From positions 27,788 to 91,787 of the forward strand of contig NZ_BQKV01000115.1 in NCBI RefSeq assembly GCF_022180365.1: a DNA stretch of 64,000 bases, written 5' to 3'. The DNA is from Faecalibacterium gallinarum. Its GTDB lineage: Bacteria > Bacillota > Clostridia > Oscillospirales > Ruminococcaceae. The position numbers were made by a program, and so were the translations under genes. This document shows, piece by piece, positions 18,533-27,833 of the stretch. Below the pieces are notes generated by a model, which searched no databases, was not told the origin of the DNA, and saw nothing but the letters and a program-made list of their open reading frames with translations. Numbering within the stretch: position 1 is the first letter of the stretch; every line of letters starts with the position of its first letter.

Positions 18533-20619
18533 GTTTTTCCGCCTCCGTTCTCAAATTCCAGGCTGAACTGCGCCCGACCGTCGGCCTCGGTGGTCATCTG
18601 AACTGCGGCGTTGTAGGTCTTGCCGGTGCGCTGACTCTTGCAGTCCTTGAGGCGGGCGCGGCTATCCCGCAGCAGCTTATCCACCAGCTGCCCCGTGATA
18701 TGCTTGCCCAGCCGCTTGAAGAAGGCGTTGTCCTTCCAGATCACAAACCGGCACTCCCGGTTCGTGCAGAACCAGCCCTTTTCCCGCTCGGCCACTTCGG
18801 CACCACAGTGGGGGCAAACACCAACGATTTTCCCATTGTTCTTCATAAGCATACTCGCTCCTTTCACGGCCTCGCTGGTTTGGACCAGAGAGGCGACCAT
18901 CTGTTCAATTTCATCCATAAAGGTTTCGGGGTCCAGCTCGCCCCGCTCGATCTGCAGGAGCTTCTGCTCCCAGTCGGCAGTCATGGCGGGAGACTGGATT
19001 TCTTCGGGCATAACAGAGATCAATGCCCGGCCCTTCTCGGTGGGAATCAGGTTTTTGGTCTTACCGCTGCCCTCACGGGTGAGAAAGCCTTTCTTTACCA
19101 GCTTTTCAATGATTGCAGCTCTGGTAGCAGGGGTCCCGATGCCCCGGCGCTCGGCTTCCTTCGGCAGTTCCTCTTTCCCGGCAGTCTCCATAGCCGACAA
19201 AAGGGTATCCTCGGTGTAGTGCTTGGGTGGGGACGTTTTGCCCTCTTTCAGCTGGGCATCCAGGACAGACATGGTTTCCCGCTCCTGCACCTCGGGCAGA
19301 ATCTCCAGTTTTTCCTTGTCTTTTTCAGCGGTATCCCCAAGGACGGCTCGCTCGACCGCCTTCCAGCCCTCGGCCAGAACGGTCTTGCCCTTGGCCGTGA
19401 AGACGGTTCCAGCACACTCCATCTGCACCGTGGTTTCCGCATAGCGGTACGGCTCTCCCACGGCAGCCAGCAAGCGGGCCGCGATCAGGCGGAGGACATG
19501 GGACTCACCTGCGGGCAAAGAAGAAAGGTCAGCGTTTGCCATGCTCCTGGTGGGCAAGATTGCATGGTGGTCGCTGACCTTTTTGCTGTTGATGACCTGT
19601 TTTGCGTGGATGGGGATTTCGCCGGTCACACCGAAGTGGAAAGCGGTCTGACGAACCAGGTCCGGCAGACACGGCTCCATATCCTCGGTCAGATACCGGC
19701 TGTCGGTACGGGGATAGGTCACCAGCTTCTTTTCATAGAGAGCCTGGGTGTAGTCTAGGGTCTGCTGCGCCGAATAGCCCAGCAGTCGGTTGGCATCCCG
19801 CTGGAGGGATGTCAGGTCGTAGAGGGCGGGCGGATGTTCCGTTTTCTCCTTTCGTTCCGTCTTTTGCAGGACAGCCTGGCTTGCTTTCCGGCACTCTGCC
19901 AGCAACGCCTCAGCTTGAGACTTGTCCTTGAATCGTTCACTGGATGCCATACAGTCCTCCATCTTGAGAAGCACCGTGTAAAAGGGGTCAGGCCCGAACG
20001 TATCAATGGCAGCTTCCCGGCTCACCGTCATGGCAAGCGTTGGGGTCATGACCCGTCCTACATTGAGCGGCTGACCATACAGGCACGAAAAAAGCCGGGT
20101 GGCGTTGATACCGACCAACCAGTCGGCACGCTCCCGGCAAAGGGCTGCTTTGTACAAAGCATCGTATTCAGTTGAGGGTTTGAGGTGGGCGAATCCATCC
20201 CGGATGGCGGCATCCTCCATGCTGCTGATCCAGAGCCGGGTAAAGGGTTTCTTGCATTTGCACTGGTGATAGACAAGTCGGAAAATCAGCTCGCCCTCCC
20301 GTCCGGCATCGGTGGCACAGATCAGGCTGTCCACGTCAGGCCGGGCCATGAGGCTGCGAAGGACCTCAAACTGCTTTTGGGTTCCGGGCGACACCAGGTA
20401 CTGCCATGTTTTGGGCAGAATGGGCAGGTCTGCCCTGGACCATTTGACCAGCTTGGAATCGTAGCTCCCGGGCGGAGCCAGCTCCACCAGATGACCGACA
20501 CACCAGCTGACGAGATAGTTTCCTCCCTCCAGATAGCCGGTCCGGCGTTTGGTGATGCCCAGGGCCTTACTAATGGATTGGGCTGTCGAGGGTTTTTCGG
20601 TTACGATCAGATTGGGCAA
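18529..20619 (-). CDS. topB: DNA topoisomerase III (type IA)
   Basis: The 696-residue protein has the Toprim start (LIVTEKPSTAQSI), the acidic Toprim motif ATDAGREGELIF, VGRVMTPTLAM, and the catalytic tyrosine segment VTYPRTDSRYL near residue 300. A C-terminal zinc ribbon (CPHCGAEV...CTNRECRF) follows. Topoisomerase III of this type is standard on large conjugative elements and probably resolves intermediates of replication and transfer. The start is TTG with GGAG 8 nt upstream. A terminator hairpin lies just upstream (20642-20677), so the gene may use its own promoter or readthrough. Confidence 0.95.
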   Translation of the reverse strand: MPNLIVTEKPSTAQSISKALGITKRRTGYLEGGNYLVSWCVGHLVELAPPGSYDSKLVKWSRADLPILPKTWQYLVSPGTQKQFEVLRSLMARPDVDSLICATDAGREGELIFRLVYHQCKCKKPFTRLWISSMEDAAIRDGFAHLKPSTEYDALYKAALCRERADWLVGINATRLFSCLYGQPLNVGRVMTPTLAMTVSREAAIDTFGPDPFYTVLLKMEDCMASSERFKDKSQAEALLAECRKASQAVLQKTERKEKTEHPPALYDLTSLQRDANRLLGYSAQQTLDYTQALYEKKLVTYPRTDSRYLTEDMEPCLPDLVRQTAFHFGVTGEIPIHAKQVINSKKVSDHHAILPTRSMANADLSSLPAGESHVLRLIAARLLAAVGEPYRYAETTVQMECAGTVFTAKGKTVLAEGWKAVERAVLGDTAEKDKEKLEILPEVQERETMSVLDAQLKEGKTSPPKHYTEDTLLSAMETAGKEELPKEAERRGIGTPATRAAIIEKLVKKGFLTREGSGKTKNLIPTEKGRALISVMPEEIQSPAMTADWEQKLLQIERGELDPETFMDEIEQMVASLVQTSEAVKGASMLMKNNGKIVGVCPHCGAEVAEREKGWFCTNRECRFVIWKDNAFFKRLGKHITGQLVDKLLRDSRARLKDCKSQRTGKTYNAAVQMTTEADGRAQFSLEFENGGGKT

Positions 20620-20641
20620 AGTTCAGTCTCCTTTCTATCTT

Positions 20642-20677
20642 GAAAATAAAAACAGCCCTGTGTGATACACAGAGCTG
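20642..20677 (-). terminator. Terminator between the 20686-21222 gene and topB
   Basis: On the minus strand CAGCTCTGTG pairs across a short loop with the CACAGGGCTG arm (20653-20677) and is followed by TTTTTATTTT. It sits 9 bases past the stop of the upstream gene and only about 23 bases before the topB start, so it could act as a partial terminator in the operon. Confidence 0.7.
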
Positions 20678-20685
20678 CCAAACGA

Positions 20686-21222
20686 TTATTCAAGCGTTTC
20701 CCAGGGTTCAAGGCCCATTTCTTCCCAAGTCACACCATACGGTGCTCCACCAGAAGTGTAACCGGCAATAAAGAAAAATCGATCATCCTGCCAGTCTGGA
20801 AGGGCATTAGCCTGTTCCTGCTGCTTTTTAAGTTTTTTCTTTTTTGCTTTTCGTTGAGCTTTCTTCAAAGCCAACTTTTCTGCCTCGGTCTTTTTAACTT
20901 TTGGTTTTCGCGGCTCGGGAATTCCATTCTTTTCAATTCGTTCTGCAAAATGAGCCTGTTTTTTCCGAAACACAGCCAGCAAATCTTCAAAGGACACTTT
21001 TGGAACCATACCGTGAAGCATTGGAAACATCTCGCGACATATCGCTTCCAGCTCATCCTCCGGCGGCATTGCCTGATGCTCAGTGTAATATTTGCACACC
21101 ACGTCAAACATCCGATTGGAAATTCTGGCCTTTTGTGTTTGTTTCAGCTTTTTGTATGGAACTTGGGGGATTATCTTTTTATGTTTTTGCCGGACTGTTT
21201 TTTCTTTCTCATCAGTGCAAAT
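20686..21222 (-). CDS. Lysine-rich ICE protein of unknown function, probable ATT start
   Basis: From the first ATG (21111) the product is 141 residues, but that ATG has no ribosome site. The frame stays open for 37 more codons up to ATT at 21222, which has AGGAGG exactly 8 nt upstream. The 178-residue product then begins CTDEKEKTVRQKHKK and carries a second Lys/Ala-rich helix (about 110-135) and a C-terminal WEEMGLEPWE. No other in-frame ATG or GTG falls in the right place. ATT initiation is known for infC but is rare. I do not recognise the family; the basic helices suggest nucleic-acid binding. Confidence 0.6.
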   Translation of the reverse strand: MCTDEKEKTVRQKHKKIIPQVPYKKLKQTQKARISNRMFDVVCKYYTEHQAMPPEDELEAICREMFPMLHGMVPKVSFEDLLAVFRKKQAHFAERIEKNGIPEPRKPKVKKTEAEKLALKKAQRKAKKKKLKKQQEQANALPDWQDDRFFFIAGYTSGGAPYGVTWEEMGLEPWETLE

Positions 21223-21288
21223 GATAATCGCCTCCTTATATTAAGATTATATTGAAAGCCGAAAAAAAACGCAATCTATTTTATGTAT

Positions 21289-21311
21289 GGGCGGCATTGC
21301 CGCCCTTTTTT
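21289..21311. terminator. GC hairpin with T-run next to the DUF4366 stop
   Basis: GGGCGGCATTGCCGCCC (21289-21305) is followed by TTTTTT on the plus strand. It lies 8 bases past the DUF4366 gene, which reads on the minus strand. On that strand the tail is AT-rich but lacks a clean T-run, so the direction is uncertain. Confidence 0.5.
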
Positions 21312-21312
21312 G

Positions 21313-22098
21313 TTATACGTCCTCGTACCCGTCGCTGGTCTGGTATGCCTTGCGCTCGGTTTCCTCGCTCGGCTCATCCGCCGGTTCTTCCTCCAGCGGG
21401 AGTTCCAGCTCCTCCTCGCCCTCGCGGTAGTCGGCATCCGGGTCTACGCTTTCTTTTTCGGCCTGTTCCTTTTTCTTCTTCTGGATGAAGAAGTAGAACC
21501 CGCCGCCAGCGACCAGACCGACCAGAGCTACAACGCCCAGGAATTTGCTGGCAAGACCAGTGAGGTCAAAGTCCTTGTCCTCCTTTTCAGCCTTGGCTGC
21601 TTCTTCAGCAGCCTTTTTGGCTTCCTCCTCGGCTTTCTGCTTTTCCAGCTCTGCCTGGGCTGCTGCCTCCTTTTCGGCGTTGTAGGCTTCGGCCTGCTCT
21701 TCCTCCATGAGGGCCAGCAGGTCCGCTTCGTCCACGAGGTTCATAAAGTGAACCGTCTGGTCCCCGTCGGCGGCCCGGTCGATCACCAGGTAGAAATAGG
21801 CCCCGGACTTGCTCACCAGGGTGATGAACTGCTGGCCGGAGCCATCCGAATAGGTGGTGTGGTAATCATCCACCAGGGTCAGGTTGCCCTCCGGCGTCAG
21901 GGGGCCAGTGACTTCTTCCTGTACCGTCACCGGGGCTTCTTCCGCAGGCTCCGCGGTGGGAACTGTGACGGGAGTCGGGGCCGGGTCGGGGGCGGGGTCC
22001 GCCGTTTCAGTCCCATAGGCAAAGGCCGGGGCGGCCAGACTGCCCATCAGCAGCGCCATCGAAGCCAAGGCGCAGCAGAACTTATTCCATGCTTTCAT
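21313..22098 (-). CDS. DUF4366 (CD1107-type) secreted, membrane-anchored ICE protein
   Basis: The 261 residues begin with a signal peptide (KFCCALASMALLMGSLAAPAFA). A Pro/Ala/Glu-rich stretch follows, then a folded region around NLTLVDDYHTTYSDGSGQQF, a long Glu/Ala/Lys coiled coil (about 155-195), and one C-terminal membrane span (FLGVVALVGLVAGGGFYFF) before an acidic tail. It matches the DUF4366 family of conjugative elements. It presumably sits at the cell surface with the transfer apparatus. The start at 22098 has AAGGAGG 6 nt upstream. It overlaps the DUF4315 gene by 17 bp. Confidence 0.85.
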   Translation of the reverse strand: MKAWNKFCCALASMALLMGSLAAPAFAYGTETADPAPDPAPTPVTVPTAEPAEEAPVTVQEEVTGPLTPEGNLTLVDDYHTTYSDGSGQQFITLVSKSGAYFYLVIDRAADGDQTVHFMNLVDEADLLALMEEEQAEAYNAEKEAAAQAELEKQKAEEEAKKAAEEAAKAEKEDKDFDLTGLASKFLGVVALVGLVAGGGFYFFIQKKKKEQAEKESVDPDADYREGEEELELPLEEEPADEPSEETERKAYQTSDGYEDV

Positions 22099-22354
22099 CC
22101 ATGTCCTCCTTGTTGTCAAAAGTTACCCCAGCAGCAGCCAGGGCCGCAGGGTTCGGGGCTACACTGGCCGCCTGCTTCAAGAGCATGGCCAGCTGCTCCG
22201 GCGTGACATTCGCGGTGCGCACCATCTCGGCCACCTCCACCTTCTCAGCCTCTGCAATCCGGCGTTCCAGCAGCTCAATACGATTGTTGAGTTGGATACG
22301 GCGTTCCTTGGCTCTGGCCAAGTCTGCCCGCATCTTATCAAGTTTTTCGCTCAT
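22082..22354 (-). CDS. DUF4315 family protein
   Basis: This 90-residue protein is mostly an N-terminal coiled coil (residues 1-45, DKMRADLARAKERRIQLNNRI), then a helical segment with TPEQLAMLLKQA. It matches DUF4315, which always neighbours the NlpC/P60 and DUF4366 genes on these elements. Function is unknown. It overlaps the downstream DUF4366 gene. Confidence 0.85.
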   Translation of the reverse strand: MSEKLDKMRADLARAKERRIQLNNRIELLERRIAEAEKVEVAEMVRTANVTPEQLAMLLKQAASVAPNPAALAAAGVTFDNKEDMDESME

Positions 22355-22366
22355 ATTTCCTCCTTG

Positions 22367-24112
22367 TCACTTCGGGATTCTTCCAAATCCCAGCAGATGT
22401 TTGTCCCAGTAACTGGAATGGATATTCGAATACTTGATGGGGTCGCCGGCAGAGATCATCATGCCGTTCCCCACATAAATGCCCACGTGGCTTGCGCCGG
22501 GGGTGTCATAGGTGCCCTCAAAGAAAACCAGGTCACCGGGTTTTGCCTCTGCCTCAGAGATTTTCGTGGCCTGCTGCCACAGGCCGTTTGCCGTGGTGCG
22601 ACCCACATTCCAGCCAGATTCATTGAGCACCCAACAGACATAGCCGGAACAGTCAAAGCCGGTTTCAGGAGTAGAACCGCCCCAGACATAGGGGGTGCCC
22701 AGGTATTTCTCGGCTTCTTCCAGCATGGCGGCAAATTCCGGGTCCGTCAGGGCCTCGGCGGGCACCTGGTAGTCGATGCCGGCCTCCCCGGAACCATCTG
22801 AGCTCCCCCAGGACAGGCTCCCGTTGAACAGATAGGGCCGGCCGCCCTTGGTGTCCTGGAGAATCTCGTACCGCTTCCACTGGTCATCGTCCAGCTCTTC
22901 CCGGATGACTGTTTCCAGCCCCCGGTTTTCCAGCTCCACATGGAGGATCAGGTACACATAAGGTTCCAGCGTGGTCGTAAAATAAGGCGGCACCGGGCTT
23001 GGGATAATGACCACCCGATACCGGATTTGTGGTTCAACCCAGGTTTTCAGCTTGTACTGCTTTTCAAAGGTATCCTTCAAGGTGCCCTGAACCTCGCTGC
23101 GGGTGTAGTCATCGTGCAGGGTGGTCAGGTAGGAGGTCAGCTCCCAGGGGTCGTGCTCAATCGGGTCAAGGTCGTACTGGTACTCGTCCATACCAGGATG
23201 GGTGATCTCCATCATGTCGATTTCCAGCTGCAGCTGCCGTTCCAGCTGCTTGTAGTCCTCCTCTGCACCCCGGATGTCCTCATCCTCAGCGGTATAGGTG
23301 GTTTGACCCATCACATGGGTGGTGCCCCCGAACAGAATAGAGCACGACGAGAACGCCGACAACATAAGGAGCAGCAGCATCGCCAGCACACCGCCGATCA
23401 CCAGCAAATGCGCATGGCTTTTTGCAAAGACGGCTGCCCCTTTGGCCACGCCGCCCACCACCTCTTTGCCCTTTGTGACTACGCCGTTTACACCCGATTT
23501 CACCTTGCTCGCACCAGATGCGGTCGCTTTCTGGCTCCCGGCAGCTTTGCTGGTCTGGGCAGCCTGCGCCACCACTCTGGCCTGCTGCTGGTATGCCTGG
23601 CGCTGTTTCGCCTTGGAGATGGGGTTAGAACCGGCTTCGCCAGCCTTTTCCGCCGGCTGTTTTCCGGCGGCAGCCTTCTGCTTTGCGGCTTTGCTCTCCA
23701 GCTTTTTCTTCCGCTTTTTCAGCTTTTTGGCATAACGGGAATCGGATACCCGTCCGGCCAGCTCTGCGCCCTTTTCGACCTCGTGGGCACTCTTGATGCC
23801 CACATTGTCGTCCTCGTACTCCTCGATCTTGCGATGGACCGCCGTCAGGAGGGCCGCCGAAGCGTACATCTCCCGCTTCTGTTCCTTGGTCATCCGGGAG
23901 GCTTCATCCACCGTGATGTCTGCCTTGCCAAACCGCAGCTGTTCTGCCCGCTCTTTGGCTTTCTGTGCATCGCTTTTCAGCTTCCGGGGCTTACGCTTTT
24001 TCTCTCCGCCCCGGCTTCCGGGAGGGGCGCGGCCTTTGGTTTGGCTGCCCTCATCCACGAAGTTCAGCCGGGAAGGCTTGGACTTGTCCTGCCGCTGCTG
24101 CACTTTACCCAT
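22367..24112 (-). CDS. NlpC/P60 cell-wall hydrolase of the transfer apparatus (CD1108/CwlT-like)
   Basis: This ~581-residue protein has a long, basic cytoplasmic N-terminus (about 1-250) and one membrane span (LLVIGGVLAMLLLLML near 265). The extracellular middle region is followed by a C-terminal C40 peptidase domain. Catalytic cysteine is in GFDCSGYVCW, preceded by PYVWGG, and the histidine is in GASHVGIYVG. It should cleave peptidoglycan stems to let the mating channel pass. The start at ATG 24112 is chosen because GGAGG lies 12 nt upstream; a TTG four codons earlier abuts the ribosome site. It overlaps the end of virB4 by 8 bp. Confidence 0.9.
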   Translation of the reverse strand: MGKVQQRQDKSKPSRLNFVDEGSQTKGRAPPGSRGGEKKRKPRKLKSDAQKAKERAEQLRFGKADITVDEASRMTKEQKREMYASAALLTAVHRKIEEYEDDNVGIKSAHEVEKGAELAGRVSDSRYAKKLKKRKKKLESKAAKQKAAAGKQPAEKAGEAGSNPISKAKQRQAYQQQARVVAQAAQTSKAAGSQKATASGASKVKSGVNGVVTKGKEVVGGVAKGAAVFAKSHAHLLVIGGVLAMLLLLMLSAFSSCSILFGGTTHVMGQTTYTAEDEDIRGAEEDYKQLERQLQLEIDMMEITHPGMDEYQYDLDPIEHDPWELTSYLTTLHDDYTRSEVQGTLKDTFEKQYKLKTWVEPQIRYRVVIIPSPVPPYFTTTLEPYVYLILHVELENRGLETVIREELDDDQWKRYEILQDTKGGRPYLFNGSLSWGSSDGSGEAGIDYQVPAEALTDPEFAAMLEEAEKYLGTPYVWGGSTPETGFDCSGYVCWVLNESGWNVGRTTANGLWQQATKISEAEAKPGDLVFFEGTYDTPGASHVGIYVGNGMMISAGDPIKYSNIHSSYWDKHLLGFGRIPK

Positions 24113-26516
24113 TCTGCGGTGCAACCTCCCCCAGCTTGGTAGTCATGATCCGGTAGAGTTCCAGATCCTGCGGGAAGCGGTCCACGAAGGGCAGAATCAC
24201 ATTGCCAAAGAAAAGCAGCCCTTCACCCTCGCCCGAGTGTGTCACATAGGACAGCTGGTGGGGCGAGATGTTGAGTTGCTTGGCGAGAATCTGCCGGTCG
24301 CCTGCGGCCTGGTTTAGCATGATAATCATGTCGCTGTTCTCGAAGATGTTTTCGACTTCACGCGAAGCAAGGAGGTCTTTGACGTTTTGGGTCAGCCCTG
24401 TCGGAATACCGCCCCACTTCCGGAACCGCTTCCAGATTTCCACCGAGTAAGCGGCGGTCTGCTCTTCTTTTAAGAGAAGGTGCATCTCGTCCATATAATA
24501 CCGGGTGGATTTTTTCAGATTTCGGTTGGCGGTCACGCGGCCCCATACTTGGTCCTGAATCACCAGCATCCCGATCTTCTTCATCTGCTTGCCCAGTTCC
24601 TTGATGTCATAGCAGACCAGCCGGTTTTCCACATTCACATTGGTTCGATGATTGAACAGATTCAGGCTGCCCTTGACGTAGATTTCAAGGGCGGTGGCAA
24701 CATGGTGGGCTTCCTTTTCCTCCTGCTGAAGCAGGGCGTTGTACAGGTCCTCCAGAAGCGGCATATTCTCAGGCCGGGGATCGTTGAAATAGCGGTTGTA
24801 GATCTGGTGGACGCAGCGGTCGATGACCGTTTTCTCCACCGGCTGCAAGCCCTCCTTGCCGCCCACCACCAGCTCGCACAAAGAGAGGATGAAGTCTGCT
24901 TTCAGGGCAATGGGGTTATCTTCCTCCGAGTAGTTGGCGTTGATGTCCATAGGGTTGACATACTGGTCGCTGTTGGGAGAAATTTTAATAACCTGACCTT
25001 TCAGGCGATTTACCAGCGGAGAGTATTCTCCTTCGGGATCGTTCACGATGATATCATCATCTGTTACCAGAAAGGCGTTTGCGATTTCCCGCTTGGCGCT
25101 GAAGGATTTGCCGGAACCGGGAGTACCCAGAATCAGGCCATTGGGGTTCTTGAGCTTCTTCCGGTCCACCATGATGAGGTTCTGGGACAGGGCGTTCAGG
25201 CCATAATAGAGGGACTCTTTACCGCTCTGGAACAGTTCCTGGGTGGTGAACGGGATGAAGATGGCGGTGGAACTGGTGGTCAGGCCACGCTGAATCTCAA
25301 TCTGGTTCTCAGCCAGGGGCAGGCTGGACATGAGGCCCTGCTCCTGCTGATAGTCCAGCCGGCAGAGATTGCAGTTGTGCTTCTGGGCGATGCTGGATGC
25401 CTGGAAGATGTTGGTTTCCAGTTCCTGCTCGGTGCGGCCCGTGTTCAGGATCAGGAACGTGACCAGGAACATACGCTCGTTCTGGCTCTGCAGCTCCTTC
25501 AGGAGAGCTTTTGCATCCCGGCCATAAGTGGCCAAATCCGACGGAATTATGTCCATATCATATCCGGCGCGGACTGCTTTTTTCTGTTCCTCGATCTTCG
25601 ATCTATCGAGTTCGGTGATGGTGCGCTTGACCGTCTTGATGGCCTTGTTCTGGTCCACGGACTGGATGTGCATGGTCACAATCTGGCTGGAATCCATCTC
25701 CAGAAAGTCCTTCAGGAGCTGGTCGCTGAGGTCAGAGGCCGTGATGGAGAGAAAACTCATGGCCCCATACAGCCCGCCCATCTGGAAGCAGCGGCTGTTC
25801 TTGAAGGCGAACACGGTGGGGGCAATGGCGTCCTTCACCGAGAGGCCGCTCCGGGTGAAGGTGTTCCAGTCAAACTCAAACTTTTCCCCACCGTCCATGT
25901 GAAAGATATGGTGCATCAGCTTGAGCCGTTCCTTGCCGTTGAGGGGCTTTGCGGTCACGCCCAGCCGGTGGAAGTTGTTGAGCAGGTCATTCTGGACGTG
26001 TTCCAGCCTGGGCTTGGCCAGCTTCATGCTGTCAGCCTCGATGCCGAAGGTAATGAACTTGGTCTTGGTCAGGCCGTTGTTGCCTTTGGCCAGCTGCTGA
26101 CGCAGCATCTGGCTGTACTCGGCCCGCACATCATCGAAGCCGTCCTGCTGGAACGGGATACGGATGCTGCGCTCAAAGTCGGCGGCATCGGTGGCGACGT
26201 TGACAAAGGACAGTTCAAAGTGGATAGAGCTGTCAAAAAAGTTGAGGAAGGAGCACCATTCTTCAAAAATGGCCGTCTTGTCCTCCTGCTGGGCCAGCTG
26301 GTAGTTGATGTCCTGAAACTGGATGGTGCGGGTGTAGTAGTTGGAGCGCACCCGACAGGTCCCGTCCTCAAACATCCGCTGGAACGGGATGGACTGCTGG
26401 GCCGTCCTGGGCGGCCCCGTCGGCTTGCGCTTGTGGATTGCGGCTTGAATCTGCTTGTTCTGCTGGGGCGTCAGGGCATCAGCCTTTTTCTTTCGAGGAA
26501 AGGGAAACAATCGCAT
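24105..26516 (-). CDS. VirB4-like conjugation ATPase
   Basis: This 803-residue protein is the energizing ATPase of the type IV secretion system. Walker A is GTPGSGKSF near residue 465, Walker B is YYMDEMHLLL near 680, and the N-terminal half has the TraE/VirB4 fold signature. It is one frame downstream of PrgI and overlaps it by 38 bp. AGGAGG lies only 3 nt before the ATG at 26516, so the TTG two codons later (26510) may be the true start. It belongs with PrgI, VirB6 and VirD4 in one machine. Confidence 0.95.
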   Translation of the reverse strand: MRLFPFPRKKKADALTPQQNKQIQAAIHKRKPTGPPRTAQQSIPFQRMFEDGTCRVRSNYYTRTIQFQDINYQLAQQEDKTAIFEEWCSFLNFFDSSIHFELSFVNVATDAADFERSIRIPFQQDGFDDVRAEYSQMLRQQLAKGNNGLTKTKFITFGIEADSMKLAKPRLEHVQNDLLNNFHRLGVTAKPLNGKERLKLMHHIFHMDGGEKFEFDWNTFTRSGLSVKDAIAPTVFAFKNSRCFQMGGLYGAMSFLSITASDLSDQLLKDFLEMDSSQIVTMHIQSVDQNKAIKTVKRTITELDRSKIEEQKKAVRAGYDMDIIPSDLATYGRDAKALLKELQSQNERMFLVTFLILNTGRTEQELETNIFQASSIAQKHNCNLCRLDYQQEQGLMSSLPLAENQIEIQRGLTTSSTAIFIPFTTQELFQSGKESLYYGLNALSQNLIMVDRKKLKNPNGLILGTPGSGKSFSAKREIANAFLVTDDDIIVNDPEGEYSPLVNRLKGQVIKISPNSDQYVNPMDINANYSEEDNPIALKADFILSLCELVVGGKEGLQPVEKTVIDRCVHQIYNRYFNDPRPENMPLLEDLYNALLQQEEKEAHHVATALEIYVKGSLNLFNHRTNVNVENRLVCYDIKELGKQMKKIGMLVIQDQVWGRVTANRNLKKSTRYYMDEMHLLLKEEQTAAYSVEIWKRFRKWGGIPTGLTQNVKDLLASREVENIFENSDMIIMLNQAAGDRQILAKQLNISPHQLSYVTHSGEGEGLLFFGNVILPFVDRFPQDLELYRIMTTKLGEVAPQNG

Positions 26517-26865
26517 CGACCTCCTGTTCCAGCTCCGCCTGCTGCTGGAGCAGGGCGAAGTAGTTTGCGGTGCGGTAGGGCCGCACCTTGGGACGGATAA
26601 ACCGGGCCTGGATATAGTGGTTCAGAAACTTCTCCAGGGGCTGGCCATTTTTTTCATACATGGCGAGGAAAAACAGCGGCAGCATCAGGATCATCATGCC
26701 GAGGGTGGCGAGGGTATTCCCGCCGTACTCCCGGAGCAAAAAGAAAGACGGTACTCCGATGAGTACCGCCGTTCCGAAGCAGATGCACTGCCGCTTGGTG
26801 AGATTCATGAAAACCTTGGATTTGACCCGTGTGAGGTCACGGGGAACCGAAATATAAGCTGCCAT
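26479..26865 (-). CDS. PrgI family protein (VirB3-like)
   Basis: The 128 residues start YISVPRDLTRVKSKVFMNLTKRQC, continue with two membrane spans (about 28-45 and 52-68), and end in a charged helix. This is the PrgI layout, equivalent to VirB3, an inner-membrane partner of VirB4. Gene order PrgI-VirB4 with overlapping ends is the usual one. A clear ribosome site precedes its ATG. Confidence 0.9.
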   Translation of the reverse strand: MAAYISVPRDLTRVKSKVFMNLTKRQCICFGTAVLIGVPSFFLLREYGGNTLATLGMMILMLPLFFLAMYEKNGQPLEKFLNHYIQARFIRPKVRPYRTANYFALLQQQAELEQEVDAIVSLSSKEKG

Positions 26866-26881
26866 AACAAAACTCCTTTCT

Positions 26882-27748
26882 TTAATGTGCGTTCAGGACG
26901 CTTTTGGCAATCGAGCTGGTCTTGAACAGGGTGAAACAGAGCAGAACCGTGTAGCCGACAATGCCCCAAATAGAGGCAATGGCATCGTCAGAGACAGCCA
27001 CCGACTGGATGAGCACAGCATAAATGCCCACACAGATCAGGATGAGGAAGCCCTGGAAACCCAGGGCAAAGAGGCTGCGCAGATAGTTCTGGCCCATCTG
27101 GCTCTGTTCATGGCTGCCGAAAGTGGAAAATGGGATGGGCGCCAGACTGACTGCCATATAAATCTCGATCATACGTCCATAAACGATGACAAAAATCACG
27201 ATGGACAGGATGCGCAGGGTGATCCCGATGAAGAAGGACTGCAAAAACAGTCCAAACAGCGGCCCCACATCCATCTCCATCAGGCTGGCTTCCAGGTTTG
27301 CCAGGCCGGCTTCATTGACTGCCGTGTTTCCTGCGACGATGCCGCTGGATTCAGCAATCACCCCCTGCGCCAGATCAAAAACACCCATGACAATATCAAA
27401 GGTGTTGGAGATCAGGTAGACGGCGCAGCCGGTCTTGATGATCCATTTGGTAATCAGGGCAGGCTCAAAGCTGGCCAGGTTGTTGTGCTCGGTGACCATT
27501 TGCACCAGCTCATAGCAGGCCACCAGGGTCAGGAAAACACCCGCAATGGGAAGAATTGCGGAATTGGATACCCCGCGGATCATCTCAAATATACGGGGTT
27601 CAAAGTCCGCAGGACTTGTGCCCACCTGCGTGGCAATCTCACCCACCTGCTCGTTCACCGAATCGAACAGGCCGGAGAGGTTGGACATGATTGCGCCGGC
27701 CAAAATACCTTTGATCCAGTCCGCAATCGCGTTGAGTACGGTTTCCAA
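26882..27748 (-). CDS. VirB6/TrbL-like membrane channel protein
   Basis: The 288 residues include six or so hydrophobic segments from about residue 60 to the end and an amphipathic N-terminus. This fits the polytopic VirB6/TrbL component of Gram-positive secretion systems. It starts at TTG, with GGGGAGG 9 nt upstream. It precedes PrgI and follows a 22-residue peptide gene and the maff2 remnant, as in other elements of this type. Confidence 0.88.
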   Translation of the reverse strand: METVLNAIADWIKGILAGAIMSNLSGLFDSVNEQVGEIATQVGTSPADFEPRIFEMIRGVSNSAILPIAGVFLTLVACYELVQMVTEHNNLASFEPALITKWIIKTGCAVYLISNTFDIVMGVFDLAQGVIAESSGIVAGNTAVNEAGLANLEASLMEMDVGPLFGLFLQSFFIGITLRILSIVIFVIVYGRMIEIYMAVSLAPIPFSTFGSHEQSQMGQNYLRSLFALGFQGFLILICVGIYAVLIQSVAVSDDAIASIWGIVGYTVLLCFTLFKTSSIAKSVLNAH

Positions 27749-27764
27749 AGGGCGTCACCTCCCC

Positions 27765-27833
27765 TTAGAAGAAATGGTTGATAAGGGTCTTGAGCATATT
27801 CAGCAGGAAGATAATGTTGGTGAGAATTTCCAT
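27765..27833 (-). CDS. 22-residue hydrophobic peptide upstream of virB6
   Basis: An ATG at 27833 has AAAGGA 8 nt upstream and opens a frame of 22 codons ending in TAA at 27765. The peptide is a single hydrophobic helix (MEILTNIIFLLNMLKTLINH...). The TAA is directly followed by the virB6 ribosome site. It is too short for routine annotation. Position and hydrophobicity suggest a small membrane subunit or a translational-coupling leader. Confidence 0.55.
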   Translation of the reverse strand: MEILTNIIFLLNMLKTLINHFF

